Assembly: GCA_019359245.1 (NCBI GenBank)
Contig: JAHHHR010000049.1
Coordinates: 1-56,184 of the forward strand
Length of the DNA stretch: 56,184 nucleotides
Direction: 5' to 3'
Source of the DNA: Nostoc desertorum CM1-VF14
Lineage (GTDB): Bacteria > Cyanobacteriota > Cyanobacteriia > Cyanobacteriales > Nostocaceae
Notes under the pieces: model-generated
Databases searched by the model: none
What the model saw: only the letters and a program-made list of their open reading frames with translations
What the model was told of the DNA's origin: nothing
Shown: positions 43,966-51,247 of the stretch, piece after piece
Layout: each line of letters opens with the position of its first letter
How positions within the stretch are numbered: the first letter of the stretch is position 1
Made by a program: the position numbers and the translations under genes

Positions 43966-45204
43966 TTAAAGATATTGATGAAAAGCTTCGACTGCTCGCT
44001 GTACACCATTTTCTGCTTGAACTCTTTTGCCTATCTCAGTCGCCTTAGCCCGCATATTTTTATCATTAGTAGCAGTTTTGATTGCTGCTGCCAAACTTTC
44101 AACTGATAATTGTTCTTTATGTGGAAAGACAGAAATACCTAAACCAGACCGTGATATTTGAAGCGCCCAAAAATAGTGTTCTGCGCTAACTCTGAATGGA
44201 GTAATAATCATAGGTACACCAGCACGTAAACAACTCATTGTTGTTCCACAACCACCATGATGTACAACTGCTGCCATTTTTGGGAATAACCACTCATGAG
44301 GTATCATTCCCTTGATATAAAATACATTATCTATTGATTCTACATCGTGTTGTTCATCATCTAAACCCTGTACAACTATTCGCTGACCTGTTAGTTTAGC
44401 AAGTTCCAGTGCTAGATTATTTCCTAGTTTTTCGCGATGCCAAATATTACTAATATATACTGGAGGCGTTCCGGCAGACAAAAAATTAATTAGGTTAGTA
44501 GGTGGTTGCCAATTCTCAGAAGTATCTAAAAACCAATAGCCGGTTACATGAATGAAATCATCATTCCAGTCCGATGGTTCAGGCAAAAAAGTAGGGCTAT
44601 AACTGTAGAGAAATGGTATTTTTTGCTGTTGCATTCTACGTACTATACCTTCTCTAAAATTCAGAGTACGTAAGTTCAATGTTTTTTGTCGCCATTGGTT
44701 GATTGATTGGCGAACTGATTGCCAAAAAAGTTGGTCAAAAAATGGATAACTTAGCCAATTATAAATTTTTCCTAAAGGCTTGCCAGTTGTGACAAATGGA
44801 TGAGGAAAAACTCGTGTTTGATGGTGGGGTTGCGTAGCAGAGGCAAAGCAAGGTACACCTAATTTCTCAGCAATATACAAGCATGGATAAGAAGGACCGT
44901 TAAAAATAATTGCTTCTGCATTTTGGCAAACACGCCACAATTCAGCTAGTAATCCATCTTGAAGCGATCGCACTTGATTACTGTGCAGACCTATAGTGTT
45001 AAAAGGTGGATACCTTAAAAATAGTCTGTCATCTGAATTCCATTCCATTGGAATGCAATTAACGCCAAAACTGGTTACAAAATCTTTATCATCAGCCAGA
45101 GTTGCAAGGTCTACTGTATAACCTGCTTTTTGTAATTCTAAGGCTAGCGCAACATAAGGTCTGAGGTCTCCATGCCCACCCCAGGCAACAATTTTAATCT
45201 TCAT
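43966..45204 (-). CDS. UGT/MGT-type glycosyltransferase
   Basis: The 412-residue GT-B protein begins KIVAWGGHGDLRPYVALALELQ, the nucleotide-sugar glycosyltransferase GT1/GT28 start (GxxGDxxP). It carries the C-terminal donor-site motif HHGGCGTTMSCLRAGVPMI with a downstream PF...AEHYFWA segment. Enzymes of this family attach sugars to sterols, macrolides and lipopeptides. It sits second in the operon, 37 bases after the FAAL synthetase and 41 before the PKS, with GAGA seven bases ahead of ATG 45204. The placement implies that the lipopeptide, or its fatty acyl or hydroxylated part, is glycosylated. No sugar-nucleotide biosynthesis genes accompany it, so a common cellular sugar donor is likely. 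Confidence 0.88.
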   Translation of the reverse strand: MKIKIVAWGGHGDLRPYVALALELQKAGYTVDLATLADDKDFVTSFGVNCIPMEWNSDDRLFLRYPPFNTIGLHSNQVRSLQDGLLAELWRVCQNAEAIIFNGPSYPCLYIAEKLGVPCFASATQPHHQTRVFPHPFVTTGKPLGKIYNWLSYPFFDQLFWQSVRQSINQWRQKTLNLRTLNFREGIVRRMQQQKIPFLYSYSPTFLPEPSDWNDDFIHVTGYWFLDTSENWQPPTNLINFLSAGTPPVYISNIWHREKLGNNLALELAKLTGQRIVVQGLDDEQHDVESIDNVFYIKGMIPHEWLFPKMAAVVHHGGCGTTMSCLRAGVPMIITPFRVSAEHYFWALQISRSGLGISVFPHKEQLSVESLAAAIKTATNDKNMRAKATEIGKRVQAENGVQRAVEAFHQYL

Positions 45205-45241
45205 ACTTTGTCTCGTACAATCTGGAAATGTTTGCTAAAAA

Positions 45242-48200
45242 CTAAAGATTTTGTCTCTGTTTCCTAATGAATTGTTGTTGTTTATTTATAGCCTCTCTTT
45301 GCTTCTGAGTGCGGTCACGCATTGACTGTAAGGTAGAAATATCATTTCCTTTTTTATTTAAATATTCCGCCAGTGACTTAATAGTTGGATTTTGAAAAAT
45401 TTCTACAACTGATAAATCTCGGTTCAAAATTTCTCTTAGTTTATTGTTCACCTGGACTACCAGTAAAGAATGTCCACCAAGGTCAAAGAAGTTATCATGA
45501 ACACCCACTCTTTCTAGCTGTAGTACCTGTTTCCAAACCCTAGCTATTGATTTTTCTACCTCAGACTGAGGAGCTTGATAGCTATTTGCTAATTCTGGGC
45601 GCAAATTATCTGGTGCAGGTAAAGCACGACGGTCTACTTTGCCATTAGGGGTAAGAGGTAATGCTTCTAACACGACAAAGGCAGAAGGAAGCATAAATTC
45701 AGGCAGTTTATCCTTAAGTAGATTCTTTAATTCATTGATAGAAAAATTTCCTTTTTGGTTAGGAACTACAAAAGCAATCAGGCGGTTTTCATTGGCAATA
45801 ACTACCGTTTCTCGCACCTTAGAATGTTGTGCTATAACCGTCTCGATTTCTCCTAGTTCAATCCGAAAACCGCGCAGTTTAACTTGATGGTCAATTCTTC
45901 CCAAAAACTCAATTGTGCCATCAGCACGATAACGTGCTAAATCTCCTGTTTTGTAAAGGCGTTTCTTTGGCTCAAATGGATTAGAAATAAACTTTTCGTT
46001 AGTTAAGTCGGGTCTATTCCAATATCCTCGCGCTAAACCCACGCCACCAATATACAATTCACCCGGAATCCCAATTGGAACAGGTTGCAATTGTTTATCT
46101 AATATATATATCTGTGTGTTGGCAATGGGACGACCAATAGGAACAATTTTTTCATTGTTGTTTGCTTGGCAGCACCATGCTGTAACATCAATTGCTGCTT
46201 CTGTTGGGCCGTAAAGATTGTGTAATTCTGAGTTCAAGCGCTCAAAGAAGCGTTGTTGCAGTTCCAAGGGTAGTGCTTCACCACTACAAATTACTCGTTT
46301 GATACTATAACACTTCTCTAGTCCTGGTTCCTCTAAAAACACTTGCAGCATTGAAGGTACAAAGTGCAATGTCGTAATTTGCTGTTGGGCGATGAGTTGG
46401 ACTAAATAGCTTGCATCTTGATGACCACTTGGTTTAGCTACGACTAAAGTTGCACCAGTAAAGAGAGACCAGAAGAATTCCCAAACAGAGACATCAAAAC
46501 TGAAAGGTGTTTTTTGTAAAACTTTGTCGCATTCTTTTAATTGGTAAGTATCTTGCATCCACAGTAAGCGGTTGCATAAACCCTTATGAGTGTTAATCGC
46601 TCCTTTAGGTTTTCCTGTCGAACCAGAAGTATAAATTACATAAGCGATGTTTTCTAGTTGTACACTACTATCTGGGTTGGCTTGGCTGTAGTCAGCAAAT
46701 GCTGCTTCATTGGCATCTACAGCTACTACTTTCGCTGTGTGTGCTGGTAGTTCATGAATTAGATGCGGTTGCACTAGCAACAATGGTAGTTGAGCATCTT
46801 CTAACATGAATGCCAAACGCTCTTTAGGATAAGTAGGATCTAGCGGCAGATACGCACCGCCTGCTTTCATAATTGCTAATATCCCAACTACCATTTCGAT
46901 AGAGCGTTCCATACAGATCCCAACTAAGGTATCTGGTTTAACTCCTAGATTTTGTAGGTGGTGAGCTAGTCGATTGGCTCGATTGTTTAACTCACGATAG
47001 GTAAGTTCTAGATTAGCAAAAATCAGAGCGATCGCATCTGGTGTTTTTTCTACCTGTGCTTCAAACAACTGATGAATGCAAGCTTCTTGAGGATACTCAA
47101 CCTGAGTGTTGTTCCAGTCTACCAATAGCTTTTGACGTTCAGCAGGTGTCAATATTGGTAACTCAAAAATAGGCTGGTTGGAATTACTAACTATACTCTC
47201 TAGCAAGGTTTGGAAATGCCCTACCATCCTGGCTATGGTATCTACATTAAATAAATCGGTGTTGTATTCTAGTGTGCCTATCAATCCTTCTTCACTATCA
47301 ATCATTGATAAAAGGACATCAAATTTGGCTGTTCCTGTCTCAAGTTCCTCAGTTTTACAGATGCTGTTTGCCGCAGGATTCTGAAGCACAAACATGACCT
47401 GGAACAGTGGATTATAGCTAAGATCCCGATTTGGCTGTAATGCTTCTACTAGCTTCTCAAAGGGTAAATCTTGATGAGTATAGGCATCAATTCCTACCTT
47501 TCGCACTCGTCCCAACAATTCTGTAAATGTGGGATTTCCTTCTAAATTAGTACGCAACACTAAAGTATTGACAAAACAACCAATTAACTGATCTAGTTCA
47601 GCACGGTTGCGATTAGCTATGGGTGAACCAACAAGAATATCTTCTTGACCTGTGTAGCGGTAAAGCAAAGTCTGAAACGCTGCTAACAAGGTCATAAATA
47701 AAGTAACACCTTCCCGTTGACTTAACTGTTTGATGGACTCAGTTAAAGCTTTGGACAATACAAACTTTTGCTGCTTTCCTCTAAAAGTCTGTATTGGCGG
47801 TCTGGGACGATCAGTAGGTAGTTGCAGTACAGGCAGATTTCCGCCTAAATGCTGCTTCCAATAAGCTAAATGCTTGTCTATAACTTCACCTTGCAACCAG
47901 TTTCGTTGCCAATACACAAAATCTGTGTACTGTAAAGGAAGTTGAGGTAGTTGAGAGGGTTGGCCAGCAGAGAAAGCTTGATAAATTGCAGATAATTCTT
48001 GAACTAGTATCTTGATTGACCAACCATCACCAACCAAATGATGCAAATTTATAAGTAAAATCGATTCTGTATGCAAGTGCAGCAGTTTTGCCCGCAACAA
48101 AGGTGCTTGTCTTAAATCAAAAGATGACTTAGCCTCTTGCTGAGATAACTTTTGTACTTCAGTCTGTTGTTGTTCGTCAGCTAAATGACGCAAATCAACT

Positions 48201-50593
48201 TCTGGTAAAATGAATGCGATCGCGGAGCGTGCGTTAAGCGCAATCGCATCTGCAACTTTTTGAATCGGTTCACCATCCACCACCTCAAAGCTGGTTCGTA
48301 AGATGTCGTGTCTTTGAATAATTTCGGTGAGGCTGCGAACCAACGCAGGCACATTCAACTTTCCTGTCAGATGAATAGCTACAGGAATATTATATGTAGC
48401 TGTCCCAGGTTGCAGTTGATTGATAAACCACAACTGCTGTTGAGTAAAGGTCAGTGGATGTTGGCTAGTGGCTGTCTCTACTTTAGAGATGGGCAGATAT
48501 ACACTAGTCAAATTCTTATTAACTTGGTCTAGTATTTGGGTTGTTAACTCAGCAATACCAGCACCATCAAAGAAGTCGGCTACAGATATAGTTACCCCAA
48601 AATCAACCTCAATCAGGTTTTTTAACTCAAAAACTTTGAGGGAGTCTAGACCCAAACTACTCAAAGGTTGCTCTAGCGCTATCTGAAAAGGTGTTACCTT
48701 TAGGACTCGTGCTACTAGCTTTTGTAAATAAGAGTTTAATAACTGCTGTCGTTGTTCTGCTTCTACTGCTAGTAATTCTGTGCGTGTCAGACAATCTTCT
48801 GCTTCCGTTGTCTGGGTCATTTCCAAAATACTACTACCAACAACCTCTAATGTACCTGCCAAAAATCCGGCTTTGGTAGCTCGACGCTGGATTTTACCAC
48901 TGGAAGTCTTGGGAATCGTACCGGCTTTGATTAAAACAACTGCATAAACTTGTACTTCATGTTCTTCTGTAATTACTTGGCGAATAGCGGCCGTAACTTC
49001 ATCTATATTAGGTTTGGCACGAAACTCTAATTCTTGTACAACTACTAGACGTTCTTCTTTTTCTACCTCCACAGCAAAGGCTGCAACGCTTCCTGAACGT
49101 AATGCGTTATGGCTGCGTTCTGTAGTTAGTTCAATGTCTTGTGGGTAGAGATTACGCCCCCTGATGATAACTAAATCTTTAACTCGTCCGGTAATAAAGA
49201 GTTCGCCATTGTGCAGAAAGCCTAAATCTCCAGTCCGTAAAAATGGCCCTGACGCTCTGTTAACTCCCGTATCTTGGAGGTAAGCGTGGAAAGTTTGCTC
49301 TGTTTCTTCTGGTCGGTTCCAGTAACCATGACCAATACTCGGGCCTGATACCCAGATTTCCCCAACTTCATCGCGATCGCAACAGGTTAAGGTTTCTGGA
49401 TTAGCAATTACAATCTGTTGTTGTGGTACAACTCGACCACAACCAACTAATGATATTGAATTTTCTTCATTAGCAGTTGCATCAATTATATGATTGCTTT
49501 CTAAAGCAGTTTTTTGTAAGGTTTTTGTTGTTACTAAAGCATTTTTGACACTACCAGATACCATCAATGTAGTTTCTGCCATACCGTAGCATGGGTAAAA
49601 GGCTTCTGGACGAAAACCACATTCAGCGAAGGTAGCTGCAAACCTCTCTAGAGTCTTCTGACGAATTGGTTCAGCGCCATTAAAAGCAACACTCCAACTG
49701 CTTAAATCTAGGGTTGAACGTTGTTCGGGGGTAATTTTTTCAATACACAGTTCATAAGCAAAGTTGGGAGCGCCACTAGTAGTCCCTCTATAACGAGAAA
49801 TTGCTTCTAACCAACGATAGGGACGCTGGAGGAAAGCAGCTGGCGGCATCATAATACAAGGAAATCCGCCATACAAAGGTTGTAGTACACCGCCAATCAG
49901 ACCCATATCATGATAAACAGGCAGCCAGGTGACAAACGTACTACTGGCAGAATGTTCCATATATTGACGAGTCACGACAGCATTATGTAGCAGGTTGCCA
50001 TGACTGAGCATTACACCTTTGGGTGTGCCGGTAGAACCAGAAGTATATTGCAGAAACGCCAGTGTGTCTGTATTGATGGGAGGCTCTTGCCAACCCTCTT
50101 CTATATTAGGCGCGAGGTTATTAGTGGCTAGCCAATGAATATTATCTATATCAAATTTATCAGCAAATAAAGATTGTACCTGAGACACAATGGCGGCTGT
50201 CGTCAGGATTATTGCGGCTTGTGAATCTTGTAGAATCGCTAAAATTCTGGGGGTGTTGCGTTGGTTGCGTGGTGGATAGGCCGGAACCGCTACTACGCCG
50301 GCATACAAACACCCGAAAAAGGCGGCAAGATATTCTAAACCTGGGGGATAAAGGAGTAACGCACGTTCTCCACTTAAACCTAAGCTTTGCAGTTGAGATG
50401 CGATCGCTCGGCTACATCTATCTAACTCTTGATAGGTCAGGCGATCGCCTTCTGTTTCCCCATCGGCTAAGAATGTGTAACTCAGTTGTTTAGCCTGTCG
50501 GCTACTTCTATAACGTAAAAGTTCAACAACAGTAGAAAATTCGCAAATGCCTTCAAAGGCATCACTGCTTTGAGTATTCTGATGTTCAGGCAT
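45242..50593 (-). CDS. initiation enzyme: FAAL-ACP-C-A(Ser)-T
   Basis: The 1783-residue protein begins with a fatty-acyl-AMP ligase (about 1-590; YTSGSTGTPKG, LPVYHDMGLIGG, YPCYGMAETTLM), which activates a fatty acid as adenylate. An acyl carrier (LGLDSL, Ser at about 650), a starter-type condensation domain (HHLVGDGWS at about 853), an adenylation domain (YTSGSTGKPKG at about 1323) with code DVWHISLIDK, nearly the classical serine code, and a carrier (LGGHSLL at about 1707) follow. The C-terminal tail is Gln/Arg-rich, as in synthetases that pass their chain to a ketosynthase. It therefore makes N-acyl-Ser and is the first enzyme of the line. AGGTG lies about nine bases before ATG 50593. A repeat element adds residues in the C domain. 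Confidence 0.94.
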   Translation of the reverse strand: MPEHQNTQSSDAFEGICEFSTVVELLRYRSSRQAKQLSYTFLADGETEGDRLTYQELDRCSRAIASQLQSLGLSGERALLLYPPGLEYLAAFFGCLYAGVVAVPAYPPRNQRNTPRILAILQDSQAAIILTTAAIVSQVQSLFADKFDIDNIHWLATNNLAPNIEEGWQEPPINTDTLAFLQYTSGSTGTPKGVMLSHGNLLHNAVVTRQYMEHSASSTFVTWLPVYHDMGLIGGVLQPLYGGFPCIMMPPAAFLQRPYRWLEAISRYRGTTSGAPNFAYELCIEKITPEQRSTLDLSSWSVAFNGAEPIRQKTLERFAATFAECGFRPEAFYPCYGMAETTLMVSGSVKNALVTTKTLQKTALESNHIIDATANEENSISLVGCGRVVPQQQIVIANPETLTCCDRDEVGEIWVSGPSIGHGYWNRPEETEQTFHAYLQDTGVNRASGPFLRTGDLGFLHNGELFITGRVKDLVIIRGRNLYPQDIELTTERSHNALRSGSVAAFAVEVEKEERLVVVQELEFRAKPNIDEVTAAIRQVITEEHEVQVYAVVLIKAGTIPKTSSGKIQRRATKAGFLAGTLEVVGSSILEMTQTTEAEDCLTRTELLAVEAEQRQQLLNSYLQKLVARVLKVTPFQIALEQPLSSLGLDSLKVFELKNLIEVDFGVTISVADFFDGAGIAELTTQILDQVNKNLTSVYLPISKVETATSQHPLTFTQQQLWFINQLQPGTATYNIPVAIHLTGKLNVPALVRSLTEIIQRHDILRTSFEVVDGEPIQKVADAIALNARSAIAFILPEVDLRHLADEQQQTEVQKLSQQEAKSSFDLRQAPLLRAKLLHLHTESILLINLHHLVGDGWSIKILVQELSAIYQAFSAGQPSQLPQLPLQYTDFVYWQRNWLQGEVIDKHLAYWKQHLGGNLPVLQLPTDRPRPPIQTFRGKQQKFVLSKALTESIKQLSQREGVTLFMTLLAAFQTLLYRYTGQEDILVGSPIANRNRAELDQLIGCFVNTLVLRTNLEGNPTFTELLGRVRKVGIDAYTHQDLPFEKLVEALQPNRDLSYNPLFQVMFVLQNPAANSICKTEELETGTAKFDVLLSMIDSEEGLIGTLEYNTDLFNVDTIARMVGHFQTLLESIVSNSNQPIFELPILTPAERQKLLVDWNNTQVEYPQEACIHQLFEAQVEKTPDAIALIFANLELTYRELNNRANRLAHHLQNLGVKPDTLVGICMERSIEMVVGILAIMKAGGAYLPLDPTYPKERLAFMLEDAQLPLLLVQPHLIHELPAHTAKVVAVDANEAAFADYSQANPDSSVQLENIAYVIYTSGSTGKPKGAINTHKGLCNRLLWMQDTYQLKECDKVLQKTPFSFDVSVWEFFWSLFTGATLVVAKPSGHQDASYLVQLIAQQQITTLHFVPSMLQVFLEEPGLEKCYSIKRVICSGEALPLELQQRFFERLNSELHNLYGPTEAAIDVTAWCCQANNNEKIVPIGRPIANTQIYILDKQLQPVPIGIPGELYIGGVGLARGYWNRPDLTNEKFISNPFEPKKRLYKTGDLARYRADGTIEFLGRIDHQVKLRGFRIELGEIETVIAQHSKVRETVVIANENRLIAFVVPNQKGNFSINELKNLLKDKLPEFMLPSAFVVLEALPLTPNGKVDRRALPAPDNLRPELANSYQAPQSEVEKSIARVWKQVLQLERVGVHDNFFDLGGHSLLVVQVNNKLREILNRDLSVVEIFQNPTIKSLAEYLNKKGNDISTLQSMRDRTQKQREAINKQQQFIRKQRQNL
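48216..48247. repeat. 32-base GCGAT...ATCGC repeat inside the FAAL-NRPS
   Basis: The element begins with a HIP1 octamer and ends AATCGC, so its termini are inverted copies. It encodes part of the segment IALNARSAIAF in the condensation domain, ahead of ILPEVDLRHL. It has the same length as the repeats at 13444, 30222 and 41507 but a more diverged middle. Confidence 0.6.
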
Positions 50594-50763
50594 TTAGATG
50601 CACACCTAATTCTGGAATGTAACTGTCATACGTGGTTTAGCTGAAAACGGTACTAGCGGCTAACTTGTAGGCTTCTTGAGCAAATCAGATTCGCATACAG
50701 TCCTGGGTAATGGGTAGTTTAGCGATCGTTAAAGTTCATAAATAAGAATCTTACACACAGTCT

Positions 50764-50814
50764 TGCAATTTATTCTCAATATTATTCATATCACATTAAC
50801 GCAAATGATTCTCT
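50764..50814 (-). promoter_or_regulatory. candidate Fur-binding region for the biosynthetic operon
   Basis: Two 15-base stretches resemble the Fur 7-1-7 pattern TGATAATnATTATCA when read on the minus strand: TGAGAATAAATTGCA (50764-50778) and AGAGAATCATTTGCG (50800-50814). In both, the left half is good and the right half poor. They lie 170-220 bases before the FAAL start. Iron-dependent repression is what a siderophore operon would need, but the match was made by eye. Confidence 0.35.
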
Positions 50815-51089
50815 TTTAATTTTTATTTTTGTTGAATCCTATTAAATTTTTACGCTAGTCACCCCTTCTTTTTAGAAAAAGATAATTCTTAAGATAGATG
50901 TCTTATACTTACTATTGATCAGTAAATTGCTTTCCAGCCATAAACATGGCACGACAAGATCCATGAAAACTCTAAATTTTCCCTAAAATTATTAAGGGAA
51001 GCATCTTGCCTTAATTACTTATTAAATATTGGTATATTAAAATACATAAAATAGAGAGGCATATAACTAGGGTAACTTGTCGAGATTTA

Positions 51090-51118
51090 TTGACATAAGT
51101 ATGCAAAAAATATGTATC
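51090..51118 (+). promoter_or_regulatory. candidate promoter of the TonB-dependent receptor gene
   Basis: A perfect TTGACA (51090-51095) is followed by possible -10 hexamers TATGTA (51111-51116, 15-base spacing) or TGTATC (51113-51118, 17-base spacing). Neither -10 is strong. The site is about 130 bases before the start codon and just upstream of a Fur-like half-site. Confidence 0.35.
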
Positions 51119-51132
51119 TTTTAACTGATTTT

Positions 51133-51165
51133 TGATAATGTAATAGTCTAATCTTGATAAGACTA
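51133..51165 (+). promoter_or_regulatory. Fur-like half-site and small hairpin upstream of the receptor gene
   Basis: TGATAAT (51133-51139) is an exact Fur half-site, followed by a poor second half (TAATAGT). It overlaps the approach to a 6-base hairpin, TAGTCT (51144-51149) with AGACTA (51160-51165). Its position just behind the candidate promoter would suit repression by an iron-loaded regulator. Confidence 0.35.
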
Positions 51166-51247
51166 GTGCTAATAAATTTTAGTAAGCATCTAGAAAATCA
51201 ATTATATCAAGGTATTAACAGCTTATTAAGCGTGTGTGAGGAAATAG

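Larger units (their letters stand above)
50594..51247. promoter_or_regulatory. divergent control region between biosynthesis and uptake genes
   Basis: This 654-base AT-rich gap is the only long non-coding stretch near the cluster and must hold the promoters of both the 43-kb minus-strand operon and the plus-strand receptor gene. Several Fur-like half-sites are annotated separately. A further AGATAATTCTTAAGA stretch lies at about 50880-50894. No regulator gene is encoded in the window. Confidence 0.6.

Noticed and set aside
9349..50593. Many plus-strand open frames of 60-93 codons inside the NRPS/PKS genes
   Set aside because: They are antisense shadows of long, motif-rich minus-strand genes and have no ribosome-binding sites or recognisable domains.
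7643..50593. Anachelin or other catecholate siderophore pathway
   Set aside because: No salicylate, dihydroxybenzoate or aryl-activating genes are present; the start is a fatty-acyl-AMP ligase.
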